DNA of 46,218 bases, from the IMG/VR virus record IMGVR_UViG_3300019886_000008, positions 1 through 46,218 of that record. One strand, given 5' to 3'. Of this stretch, positions 31,773-37,919 are shown piece by piece (position 1 is the stretch's first letter; the number at the start of each line of letters is the position of its first letter). The stretch is from a virus. The position numbers and the translations under genes are program-made. The notes beneath the pieces are model-generated. The model had not been told where the DNA came from. It did not search any database and saw only the letters and a program-made list of their open reading frames with translations.

Positions 31773-32545
31773 GTCGGTGGCCATTCGCTAGGGAATCTCC
31801 AACCGCCGTTATGGCACGGCGGCGATTTGCCTTTCGTCTTGCGCCAGTAAGAATCCCATGCCTCCCACTGCGGTGTGTCCAGCTCAACGCGAATGCCAAT
31901 ATCAGCATCGGCAATTGCGTGATGCTCCCCATTCGCAAGCGGCAACTCATCATCGTAGCAGCCCTTATTGAGCCACACGTCAGGCGCTTTGATGTATTGC
32001 TTTTCGGTTGATTGAGTGGCACTTGCGTATCGCTTTGCGGCATTGATTAAGTGCTCAAAACTCACTTGCTTGAGTGCCACCTCAAAGCGTTTGATGGCCG
32101 CTTGCTTGTTGATGCGCTTCGGAAATGCGGCCCAAAACTCCTCAAATTCCCTCGCGCGCGCGGCAGTTAGTGTAGAGGCCTTCCGAGGTAGAGCCTTGTT
32201 TTCCTTACTACCTTCTTCCCTATATATCTCCTGAACTAAATAACTAGGAGGGTTAGGAAGGGGTTTGATATTACTCTTTGGGGGAACCTCGGGAACCTGG
32301 CAAAAAGGCGCAACTTGGGCCTCAAATGCCGCATTTTGAGTTTTTTGAGTATGCTCAAACGCCTCAACTTGAGTGTTTTGCTGTGTCAATGATGCAACAC
32401 TTGCGTTTTTTGAGTGATCATTTTGAGTGTTTTGAGGTGCCTCAAAATCAGCAATAATGTCCGCAATGATGCTCAAAACATCCGCAACAATTGCTTTGGG
32501 CAATGCGGCAATGCGAAGCAAGATTGCGGGCGGTATGGGGATCAT
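31769..32545 (-). CDS. Replication initiator/helicase-loader-like protein (258 aa)
   Basis: The start at 32545 is fixed by an ATGA overlap with the 58-aa gene. Residues ~1-40 form a hydrophobic helical start. Residues ~40-90 are Gln/Asn/Thr-rich and are encoded by the repeat cluster. The C-terminal domain has the phage replication pattern AREFEEFWAAFPKRINKQAA, KRFEVALKQVSFEHL, INAAKRYASATQ, KQYIKAPDVWLNKGCYDDE, as in DnaT/replisome-organiser-like proteins. Lambda O similarly carries its origin inside its gene. It would recruit the host DnaB helicase. Confidence 0.7.
   Translation of the reverse strand: MIPIPPAILLRIAALPKAIVADVLSIIADIIADFEAPQNTQNDHSKNASVASLTQQNTQVEAFEHTQKTQNAAFEAQVAPFCQVPEVPPKSNIKPLPNPPSYLVQEIYREEGSKENKALPRKASTLTAARAREFEEFWAAFPKRINKQAAIKRFEVALKQVSFEHLINAAKRYASATQSTEKQYIKAPDVWLNKGCYDDELPLANGEHHAIADADIGIRVELDTPQWEAWDSYWRKTKGKSPPCHNGGWRFPSEWPPT
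32022..32478. repeat. TTTTGAG/CTCAAAA repeat cluster, putative replication origin
   Basis: Within the replication gene the motif TTGAG(T) or its complement CTCAA occurs at 32321, 32334, 32343, 32354, 32363, 32369, 32408, 32421, 32430, 32441 and 32472. More scattered copies lie at 32022, 32054, 32070, 32081 and 32141. Two are perfect inverted pairs: CTCAACTTGAG (32363-32373) and TTTTGAGGTGCCTCAAAA (32430-32447). The density far exceeds the rest of the window and forces a Thr-Gln-Asn-rich protein segment. This matches the iteron-type origins inside phage initiator genes. Binding by the encoded protein is inferred. Confidence 0.65.
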
Positions 32546-32718
32546 GCACGCGCTGCCTTTGAACGATATTTCCGATAATATTCGCGATTGTATTCTGTTA
32601 CGTGCTCGCGGTTTTTGTCGCGCCAAGCCGTCTTCCATTCACGATAATGAACAGGATCGCGGCTGTCGTGCAACCGTGTCTTTAGATGCGGTGCACCAAG
32701 CGATACCCTCGCGCTCAT
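32542..32718 (-). CDS. Small basic Tyr-rich protein (58 aa)
   Basis: GGGAGG lies 7 bp before the ATG at 32718, and the gene overlaps both neighbours by 4 bp. MSARVSLGAPHLKTRLHDSR is followed by HYREWKTAWRDKNREHV and TEYNREYYRKYRSKAARA. Repeated Y(N/R)xEYY-K patterns occur next to or within phage HNH nucleases, but no HNH residues are present. Probably nucleic-acid binding. Confidence 0.6.
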   Translation of the reverse strand: MSARVSLGAPHLKTRLHDSRDPVHYREWKTAWRDKNREHVTEYNREYYRKYRSKAARA

Positions 32719-32969
32719 TCCGCTGCCTCCCTAGCTCGCCAGCGTTCAAATGTCTTCGACCTGCCGGAACGTTCTCCTGGCTCAAGGATAGTCACCACCT
32801 TGCCATGCTCGAGGACGAAGGTCCCGTGATCAGTAACGAGCGACGTGGCGCCAACCGCAAGAGCTTCCGCGCAGATGGAAGCTATTTCCATTCTCCAAGG
32901 GTCGAGATTGATCTCCTGGACTCGCTCGATCCATCTGATGAGCGCATGGTCTGTAACTGGGCTTTTCAT
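32715..32969 (-). CDS. Small phage protein of the TDHALxRWxER type (84 aa)
   Basis: It begins PVTDHALIRWIERVQEINLD followed by WRMEIASICAEALAVGATSL, TFVLEHGKVVTIL and a basic tail. The TDHAxxRWxER start with a C-terminal strand pair is frequent among alphaproteobacterial phage hypotheticals, and its overall shape recalls small toxin or RNase-like folds. No activity is claimed. Confidence 0.6.
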   Translation of the reverse strand: MKSPVTDHALIRWIERVQEINLDPWRMEIASICAEALAVGATSLVTDHGTFVLEHGKVVTILEPGERSGRSKTFERWRAREAAE

Positions 32970-33199
32970 TTTTTTGCTTTCCTCCTCTTAACGACGATAT
33001 AGGGGCGCAACTCAGGATGAGCCGAGCGGAGAGCGTCTAGTATTTCTGGCGATTCGCTATTGCTGAATGCCAAACCAGATGCACATGCGGCGTGCTCGCG
33101 CAGATAGTTTGAGCGTGGATGCCAGCCGTCATTTTCGACGCGCTCTTTCATAAAAAGTGCGGCCTTATAAAACGCTTCGATCTTCTCTTCGCTTGTCAC
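32966..33199 (-). CDS. Hypothetical early protein (77 aa)
   Basis: MTSEEKIEAFYKAALFMKER, then HPRSNYLREHAACASGL and a basic C-terminus (YIVVKRRKAKK). It overlaps both neighbours by 4 bp in the ATGA chain. It is soluble, helical and small. Not recognised. Confidence 0.55.
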   Translation of the reverse strand: MTSEEKIEAFYKAALFMKERVENDGWHPRSNYLREHAACASGLAFSNSESPEILDALRSAHPELRPYIVVKRRKAKK

Positions 33200-33729
33200 T
33201 TTCTTGATTTCCTTGCGTGTGCCTCACAATAAAAATGTGCCGTGCGTTTTTTGTTGCAGAAGTGGAAGCCGGCATCCTCTGGCTCGCCGACCGGCCAGCG
33301 GCACCCGCAGACGGCCACCACAGCCGCGGCGGCGGGCGATATGGCCATCTGAGCGAGACGCCAGTCATTGGGCTCGATAAGAGCTATGGCTGGCGGGCGA
33401 GAGTTTGGGCGCTCTCCAGGTAGAGCCGGCTGGAATGGTCGCGCCAAAATACTCTCTACGGCGGCCTGGAATCGCGGCCTGAACCGCGCTGCCTGTTCCT
33501 CAATGGGCGTGATGAGCTCGCGGGCCACTTTGAGGCCAAGTTTTTCCTTCTGTGATTCCGCGAGCCGCAGTTGTGCAAGGCGATTGGTAGCTGCCGTAGT
33601 GTCTCCTTTTGCGTAATGAGGTTTCGGCGCCGGTATGGTTGGGCCGCGCGCTATCAGCTCATCATCGGCCGCCTGCGCTTTCCGGACCATTTTCTCGGAA
33701 TAGGCGATCCAGCTGCCCGTGATGGTCAT
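33196..33729 (-). CDS. GcrA-type zinc-motif protein fused to a coiled helical domain (177 aa)
   Basis: The true start is the ATG at 33729, overlapping the RuvC-like stop; the longer frame upstream is an antiphase read of that gene. The C-terminal ~38 residues, CGCRWPVGEPEDAGFHFC then YCEAHARKSRK, carry the Cys/Cys/Cys/His pattern (C143, C158, C168, H171) of the GcrA family C-terminus. GcrA's N-terminal HTH is missing. Instead residues ~45-100 (LAQLRLAESQKEKLGLKVAR, ELITPIEEQAARF) resemble the helical tail of small terminase/Nu1-like proteins. It may modulate host transcription or bind DNA for packaging. Confidence 0.6.
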   Translation of the reverse strand: MTITGSWIAYSEKMVRKAQAADDELIARGPTIPAPKPHYAKGDTTAATNRLAQLRLAESQKEKLGLKVARELITPIEEQAARFRPRFQAAVESILARPFQPALPGERPNSRPPAIALIEPNDWRLAQMAISPAAAAVVAVCGCRWPVGEPEDAGFHFCNKKRTAHFYCEAHARKSRK

Positions 33730-34187
33730 TTGCAAATGACCTCGGCGCCAAACCTCGCGATCAACGCCGCCTCGGCTCGGTTGTGATCTTTCTTGCGTTC
33801 GAAATGCTTGGCGCATGCCGGAAAAAGCTGGAGAGCGAGAGCTCGGGACTTTTCCTTGTCCTTTGTCAGCTTCCAGTGTTTTTTCCAGACTGTCGGGCTT
33901 ACCGAGCGGCGTGGAATATTTAATGCGCCAAGAATTCCGTCTATTACGCCGCACGCTCTGCCGAACTTGAAGGTGGATGACACTCCTTGCCCTGGCATTG
34001 CGCCGACAGCCTCGAACACGGCGAAATCCGGCGCCATCTGGCGAATCCGATCGGCGAGCCGTCCGCTGTCGATATGCCCGTAGGCCGTAGGGAAGTCCTC
34101 GGCAATGACGCGATGCGGCGCCTCTGGCCAATAGAAAGCGAGGGCGCCGCTAACGCCTGGATCGATACCTAAAATGCAGGTTGTCAC
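33726..34187 (-). CDS. RuvC-like Holliday junction resolvase (153 aa)
   Basis: All RuvC motifs are visible: ILGIDPGVSGALAF (Asp9), DFAVFEAVGAMPGQG (Glu59) and KKDHNRAEAALIA (Asp134 and Glu139), with a central TFKFGRACGVIDGIL. Length and motif spacing match bacterial and phage RuvC-type metal-dependent nucleases. It should resolve branched replication or recombination intermediates before packaging. Located in the early replication operon, overlapping both neighbours by 4 bp. Confidence 0.88.
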   Translation of the reverse strand: MTTCILGIDPGVSGALAFYWPEAPHRVIAEDFPTAYGHIDSGRLADRIRQMAPDFAVFEAVGAMPGQGVSSTFKFGRACGVIDGILGALNIPRRSVSPTVWKKHWKLTKDKEKSRALALQLFPACAKHFERKKDHNRAEAALIARFGAEVICK

Positions 34188-34561
34188 TCGGCTGCGTCTT
34201 CAAACTGCAGTTCAGCCTGTACGCCAGGATGAAGCCACTCGATGATTTGAGAATGCCGGGTAATTCTATCAATGATAGAATCTCGATCCATGCCCTTAAG
34301 CTGGAGAGCGAAATCGATATCCTTCTTCGGGATGCCGTCAGCCTTGGCAGCTTTGTACGCCTGGCGGATTTCTCCCGCTAGCGCAGCGAAATCTAGCTTC
34401 ATTGGTAGAATTTCGTCGCAAGCCTTCATGAGCAACGAGCGTTTTTGTTCCTGCGTGAGCTCCTTGACAACGCTGTTATCGCCCATGCCAGGCTCCATGC
34501 CAGCGTGCATGTAGGCTTCGCCCTCTTTCGTCTTATTCCGTGATCCTAGCGGCCGTCCCAT
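34184..34561 (-). CDS. AT-hook-like early DNA-associated protein (125 aa)
   Basis: The ATG at 34561 has AAAGGA upstream; the frame extends further but with shadow sequence. It starts MGRPLGSRNKTKEG, an AT-hook-like GRP core. A central LTQEQKRSLLMKACDEILPM and a helical body follow (LAGEIRQAYKAAKADGIPKK, IIDRITRHSQIIEWLHPGV). The alternating helices with AKADG recall GapR/DUF2312-like nucleoid proteins, but I would not assign it to that family. Probably DNA-binding; upstream of and coupled to the resolvase. Confidence 0.6.
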   Translation of the reverse strand: MGRPLGSRNKTKEGEAYMHAGMEPGMGDNSVVKELTQEQKRSLLMKACDEILPMKLDFAALAGEIRQAYKAAKADGIPKKDIDFALQLKGMDRDSIIDRITRHSQIIEWLHPGVQAELQFEDAAE

Positions 34562-34696
34562 TTCGTTTTCCTTTCGTTGTGGTTGGACGCGGCGCCCAAC
34601 GGAGCGTTGCCAAGAGCCTAGTCCAACCATCGAACGGTTTGGAGGCGTTCGAGGAGCTGCGAGCGTTGACAGCCCAGGGCTCTTACCGCGCGATTC
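34562..34696. other. Non-coding leader with nested inverted repeats
   Basis: The gap upstream of the 125-aa gene contains GGTTGGAC/GTCCAACC arms about 50 bp apart with AACG-GAG-CGTT between them, and an AAGAGCC/GGCTCTT pair further out. This suggests a folded leader RNA or regulator sites. I see no ORF in it. Confidence 0.35.
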
Positions 34697-34840
34697 TTAT
34701 TTGCGGGTTGGTGGAAAATTAAACTCAGGTCCCGTGATTCCGAAGGCGATAAGAGACACGATCAGAAGCCCGGCGTTGAAGGCGAGGTCGATGGCTGGGA
34801 AAATTCCGATGCCTGTGAACATTTCTCCAACTCCTTCACA
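34697..34840 (-). CDS. Small membrane protein, start uncertain or frameshifted (47 aa)
   Basis: The hydrophobic frame FFPAIDLAFNAGLLIVSLIA then FGITGPEFNFPPTRK is coherent, with a single membrane helix. In its own frame the only start is GTG at 34840, without a ribosome site. An excellent AAGGAG plus ATG (34823) lies in another frame that reads MFTGIGIF and would join the hydrophobic frame only after a one-base shift at a run of five T. Either a real frameshift, a single-base assembly error or a mutation could explain this. Confidence 0.45.
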   Translation of the reverse strand, partial: CEGVGEMFTGIGIFPAIDLAFNAGLLIVSLIAFGITGPEFNFPPTRK

Positions 34841-34855
34841 AATCGTGATTGTTAT

Positions 34856-35068
34856 TTACTCGGCCGCTTCTTTAGACGAAGGCGGCGAATAGAAATCATT
34901 TGGCGTAACTTTTCCCTCCGTAAAATCCAGAATTCGGCGCATGACCGCCCGCCTCGGCAGGCTATGCTCGCGCACCCAAATGCTCACGGCCTGCTGTGTG
35001 ACGCCGATCGCTTCCGCGAAGGCGGGCTGTGTGAGATTTTTTTCGGCGAGAAATTGGTCGAGCTTCAT
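34856..35068 (-). CDS. Cro/CI-like HTH repressor, first gene of leftward early operon (70 aa)
   Basis: MKLDQFLAEKNLTQPAFAEA, IGVTQQAVSIWVREH, SLPRRAVMRRILDFTEGKV and NDFY form a compact Cro/XRE helix-turn-helix with no oligomerisation domain, the size of a Cro. The promoter 6 bp upstream puts the transcription start at the ATG, so the mRNA is probably leaderless. It diverges from the 151-aa HTH gene across an 84-bp operator region and likely controls both directions. Confidence 0.75.
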   Translation of the reverse strand: MKLDQFLAEKNLTQPAFAEAIGVTQQAVSIWVREHSLPRRAVMRRILDFTEGKVTPNDFYSPPSSKEAAE

Positions 35069-35074
35069 AAGCTC

Positions 35075-35103
35075 ATAAAACGATATTTGGTTGTTTATGT
35101 CAA
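35075..35103 (-). promoter_or_regulatory. Leftward early promoter, predicted leaderless
   Basis: On the minus strand TTGACA (35103-35098), 17 bp, then TTTTAT (35080-35075). Six bases separate the -10 box from the ATG at 35068, so transcription would start at or next to the initiation codon. No Shine-Dalgarno is present. Confidence 0.65.
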
Positions 35104-35106
35104 CAT
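35091..35106 (-). promoter_or_regulatory. Putative operator shared with 35705-35720
   Basis: Minus-strand ATGTTGACATAAACAA matches 14 of 16 bases of TTGTTGACATAGACAA at the plus-strand promoter at 35.7 kb. It covers the -35 box of the Cro-like gene and contains the palindrome ATGT-TG-ACAT. It is the likely site for one or both HTH regulators. Confidence 0.55.
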
Positions 35107-35152
35107 CGAAACATAGTTAGCCTAACACGGAATATTTTCAGATACTTATGCG

Positions 35153-35608
35153 ATGGGAAGACGCCGGGTGGAGAAGAAGCATAAGGCCAAGCCGGCGTGG
35201 ACAACCCGGCTGGAGGAACTGCGTAAGCACGTCAAGCTTGACCAGGTGCAGTTCGCCAAAACGCTCGGCCTAGCCAGCCAACAGGCCTACAATCGGTTCG
35301 CTATGGGCAAGTCGGAGCTTAAGGCCGAGCTGTGCCTTAAAATCCGCAAGGAATACGGAGTGTCGCTTGATTGGCTAATTGCCGGGAACGAACCCGTCAC
35401 CTCGACCAGACAAGTTCCGGTCGAGTGGAAACCGGGGATTCCGCTAGCTGTCCACGCTCTCTCTCTTTCAGAAATGATCGCAGCTCTCGCAAAAGACCCC
35501 GCACTGCTTCAATCTGATCGCCCACCGGCCGACCGTCCTCAGCCGAAATCTCAAGATCGTTCAGCCGGCGAATCAAAGCCAGGAAAACCCTCTCCTCGAA
35601 AGACATAA
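35153..35608 (+). CDS. XRE-family HTH regulator, divergent partner (151 aa)
   Basis: Residues ~16-85 hold the HTH domain (WTTRLEELRKHVKLDQVQFA, KTLGLASQQAYNRFAMGKSE, CLKIRKEYGVSLDWLIAGN). The C-terminal ~60 residues are Pro/Ser/Lys-rich and end in a basic tail. No LexA-like peptidase motif is present, so induction by RecA-stimulated self-cleavage is unlikely. The ATG has no Shine-Dalgarno; a GATACT box 6 bp upstream could make it leaderless as well. It may be the CI-like maintenance repressor or a second Cro-like switch protein. Confidence 0.7.
   Translation: MGRRRVEKKHKAKPAWTTRLEELRKHVKLDQVQFAKTLGLASQQAYNRFAMGKSELKAELCLKIRKEYGVSLDWLIAGNEPVTSTRQVPVEWKPGIPLAVHALSLSEMIAALAKDPALLQSDRPPADRPQPKSQDRSAGESKPGKPSPRKT
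35397..35606 (-). CDS. Possible antisense ORF under the HTH gene
   Basis: The opposite strand encodes MSFEERVFLALIRRLNDLEI, then GDQIEAVRGLLRELRSFLKE and RERGQ, a strikingly amphipathic helical sequence. The sense gene here is low complexity. It ends within the regulator and could be a small antisense-encoded protein or coincidence. The start (35606, or 35648 in the same frame) has no good ribosome site. Confidence 0.25.
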   Translation of the reverse strand: MSFEERVFLALIRRLNDLEISAEDGRPVGDQIEAVRGLLRELRSFLKERERGQLAESPVSTRPELVWSR

Positions 35609-35704
35609 TTTTTTCGTCCGGCAGGCCTGATTTTATTTTCCACTGCATCGCGCCAAAATATCCGCCATGTCAAGCGTCGCTGCCAAAACATCCACGATAA
35701 AATA

Positions 35705-35737
35705 TTGTTGACATAGACAATGAGATATTGTTATATG
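35705..35737 (+). promoter_or_regulatory. Rightward promoter with shared operator
   Basis: TTGACA at 35708-35713 and TATATG at 35732-35737 (18-bp spacer; TTATAT at 17 bp also possible). The -35 box is embedded in the 16-bp element that recurs at 35091-35106. It would drive the operon starting at 35776. Confidence 0.6.
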
Positions 35738-35775
35738 CGCCATCAGCCAGACAATCACGCTGGCATGGAGAGCCA

Positions 35776-36396
35776 ATGTTGAAGCTCGTACAGCCAATCG
35801 AAACCAGCACAATTCCCTATGACAGCGCTGTGGTGGCGGGGAAAAAGATCGTTGCTGATATTGAGGACATGCAATGGCGGCTCGGCGCGCTTGCCGATCG
35901 CCTCGAGCCGAAATACGGCGACGCGACTTTGGCAAGGTTCGCCGAAGAGCTGGGCATCAATTACCGCACCTTGAAGAACATGCGCTGCGTTACCCGAGCT
36001 TGGCAGGAATCGGACTGCCGTCCGTCCTTTTGTATTGGCCAGTCTTTAATGGCCCATCCAAATCGAGAAGAGATCGTGCGCAAGAACCCATTCTTGACTG
36101 TCCACGCCGCGCGCGCGCTGTCCAGGGAACTGCGAGAGCCCGCGAAAGAAATAGTTGCGGCCGACCCCATCCAAGAAGAATGCGCGGATTGCGACGGCCC
36201 GGAAGAATTTTGGGTACGCAGTTTAGGCAACATCCTTGGGGATGTTCTGTCGATCCGCGCCATGTGGACCAAGCTCTATCCGGGCTGGGAAAAATTCGAA
36301 ATCCCTTCGTCGCATGTCACGCTTGCTAAGCAAGCGGCAAAGGAACTGAACCAATTGGCAAGCGAGTTGAGGAGTTTTGCACGTGTTAAGGACTAG
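35776..36396 (+). CDS. ParB/initiator-like HTH protein (206 aa)
   Basis: The ATG at 35776 follows GGAG by 5 bp; the longer frame is not needed. MLKLVQPIETSTIPYDSAVV leads to a DNA-binding pattern (DMQWRLGALADRLEPKYGDA, LARFAEELGINYRTLKNMR) and SFCIGQSLMAHPNREEIV, LTVHAARALSREL, resembling plasmid/phage regulators with a KorB/ParB-like HTH. A Cys/Asp/Glu-rich linker (EECADCDGPEEFW) and helical C-terminus follow. First gene of the rightward operon after the switch. Regulator or accessory replication factor. Confidence 0.6.
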   Translation: MLKLVQPIETSTIPYDSAVVAGKKIVADIEDMQWRLGALADRLEPKYGDATLARFAEELGINYRTLKNMRCVTRAWQESDCRPSFCIGQSLMAHPNREEIVRKNPFLTVHAARALSRELREPAKEIVAADPIQEECADCDGPEEFWVRSLGNILGDVLSIRAMWTKLYPGWEKFEIPSSHVTLAKQAAKELNQLASELRSFARVKD

Positions 36397-37006
36397 ACGG
36401 TTCTACTATGGCCCGCAAGGTCAAGAGAAAACCATGTGGTGGGACCTGAGATGGTCTCCCGCAACTGAAAACGTAACCATCAATGGCAAGCTCATGCATG
36501 CCTTGAAGGGCATGCCGGGGATGTCTGTTGGGTGTGTAATGTCCAACGTGGCATTCGACAAAAGCAACCAGCCAGCGTTCCCGCACACGGTCTACATGGC
36601 GCAGTTCCTGAAGAGCATTGCGCTTATTGTGGACGAGATCAAGAACGGCTCCCCGTCACATTGCGTGGTCTACGCGCACTCTTACGGCGACATTGTCGAT
36701 CTTAATGATGTGGGCGAGCTCAAAAAACTGGCAAAGGACAATCCAGCCTTGGTCGAGCGCGATTTTACGTTGCGCGCGTACCATTCAAGCGAGCCCGGCA
36801 AGAAGAAGTCGCCAAAGAACACACCAGAGCCCAAACCTGCGACCCCGAAAATAATGGTGGCCGCCGTCGAGAAACCCGACGGCGAAAATGCACCGGTTGC
36901 CCGTAAAAAGGCTCCTGTGCATCGGGGAGTGCTGGGAAGGGCGGTGAGATATGGTCAAGTTGATCGTGGCGTTGCCAAGCAATTGTCGGAAATGGCCAGG
37001 CGGTAG
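36383..37006 (+). CDS. Hypothetical early protein with basic C-terminus (207 aa)
   Basis: I prefer the GTG at 36383 because GAGGAG lies 7 bp upstream; the frame also has a TTG two codons earlier. The N-terminal ~135 residues are globular and aromatic-rich (RTRRFYYGPQGQEKTMWWDL, HALKGMPGMSVGCVMSNV, YMAQFLKSIALIVDEIKNG). The rest is Lys/Pro-rich, ending ARKKAPVHRGVLGRAVRYGQ and a helix. Overlaps the previous gene by 14 bp. Nucleic-acid binding seems likely; no family recognised. Confidence 0.55.
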   Translation: MLRTRRFYYGPQGQEKTMWWDLRWSPATENVTINGKLMHALKGMPGMSVGCVMSNVAFDKSNQPAFPHTVYMAQFLKSIALIVDEIKNGSPSHCVVYAHSYGDIVDLNDVGELKKLAKDNPALVERDFTLRAYHSSEPGKKKSPKNTPEPKPATPKIMVAAVEKPDGENAPVARKKAPVHRGVLGRAVRYGQVDRGVAKQLSEMARR

Positions 37007-37068
37007 GCATGGCCCTAGCCCATGCCGGGCGCGAGCGCGGCATGCACGAGGGCCAAGAGGAGAACGCC

Positions 37069-37263
37069 ATGATAAGCGGCCACAAGTCAGAGCAATCCGT
37101 CGTGAACCATATCCGCATGCTGTACGCGCTTCAGGACCGCACGAAGGAAGCCGATGATTTCATGTACAAGCTTGCGCAAGACTATCTCACTTCGAGCGCG
37201 GACAATGTCACCGCCCGTCGCCGTGCCCATGACTTGCTCAGAATCGCAGCGGGGACGATATGA
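37069..37263 (+). CDS. Small helical early protein (64 aa)
   Basis: The ATG at 37069 has GAGGAG 6 bp upstream, so the two earlier in-frame ATGs are rejected. MISGHKSEQSVVNHIRMLYA then DRTKEADDFMYKLAQDYLTS and RRRAHDLLRIAAGTI form two to three charged helices. Unknown. Confidence 0.6.
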   Translation: MISGHKSEQSVVNHIRMLYALQDRTKEADDFMYKLAQDYLTSSADNVTARRRAHDLLRIAAGTI

Positions 37264-37505
37264 CCATTTCGCGCGAGGTAGCAAACGTCATCGTCCACAT
37301 GATGACCGAGGCGCAGCTCGCCCGCGTCATGAACCGCATGAAGCGGTATTCCGATGCATTCCCAGATATCCGCGACGTGATCGCGCAGGCCGTCCACGAT
37401 GAGCTTGTGGCGATTATCGCCAATCTTCCGCCAACCGTGGAGCGACTCAATGACCGCGCACTCCCGACATTTTCCAATCCACCAGCCGGACGATCCGGGG
37501 TTTGA
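37260..37505 (+). CDS. Small helical early protein (81 aa)
   Basis: ATGA overlap with the previous stop. MTISREVANVIVHMMTEAQL, ARVMNRMKRYSDAFPDIRDV and AHDELVAII-like helices dominate, with a Pro/Ser-rich end. Unknown; probably co-translated with its neighbours. Confidence 0.55.
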   Translation: MTISREVANVIVHMMTEAQLARVMNRMKRYSDAFPDIRDVIAQAVHDELVAIIANLPPTVERLNDRALPTFSNPPAGRSGV

Positions 37506-37629
37506 CGAATTTCCCGAGCCCAACGTGGGCTATTATCCAGGCTGGCTCACCGCGATTATCTGGGTTGCACCGAGCGTATTGTTCTGGGCAATCGCCTATG
37601 TGGTTCTCATTGAAGTGGTGCTCCGATGA
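37450..37629 (+). CDS. Small membrane protein with acidic head (59 aa)
   Basis: The ATG at 37450 has GGAG 8 bp upstream. MTAHSRHFPIHQPDDPGFDE then GYYPGWLTAIIWVAPSVLFW and AIAYVVLIEVVLR: a His/Asp-rich head followed by one long membrane helix. Overlaps the previous gene by 56 bp and the next by 4. Function unknown. Confidence 0.55.
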   Translation: MTAHSRHFPIHQPDDPGFDEFPEPNVGYYPGWLTAIIWVAPSVLFWAIAYVVLIEVVLR

Positions 37630-37919
37630 CCAGGGAAGAGCTCAGAACCAAGGCGATCTGGACATTGGCATCCACAAATTTTGATTTCCAGAAGCCCGCG
37701 AACGCTCGCAGCTTCGCTCAAATGCCGACGTTTATCCGTGAGCTGCTCATTGAGAAAATGACCGTCGCCTTTGGTGCGCTTGGCGAGGCCGGGTTCCCTG
37801 TCCTTGGCGATATAACGAGCGAGATGATGCAGGCTAATAGCGAGCTTCCTCATAACTCGTCACTGGCAACTAGGTTTAAGACCATGCTCGAGGCCGGCGA
37901 TCTGACGAGGAAGCTATGA
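37626..37919 (+). CDS. Hypothetical early protein (97 aa)
   Basis: MTREELRTKAIWTLASTNFD, ARSFAQMPTFIRELLIEKMT and VAFGALGEAGFPVLGDITSE; mostly helical and soluble, coupled by ATGA on both sides. Not recognised. Confidence 0.55.
   Translation: MTREELRTKAIWTLASTNFDFQKPANARSFAQMPTFIRELLIEKMTVAFGALGEAGFPVLGDITSEMMQANSELPHNSSLATRFKTMLEAGDLTRKL

Noticed and set aside
32022-32478. CRISPR array
   Set aside because: The repeat units are only 5-8 bp, irregularly spaced and in both orientations, inside a coding gene; this fits initiator sites, not repeat-spacer units.
33730-34131. N-terminal extension of the GcrA-motif protein
   Set aside because: The extra 134 codons are an antiphase read of the RuvC-like gene; the ATGA overlap fixes the real start at 33729.
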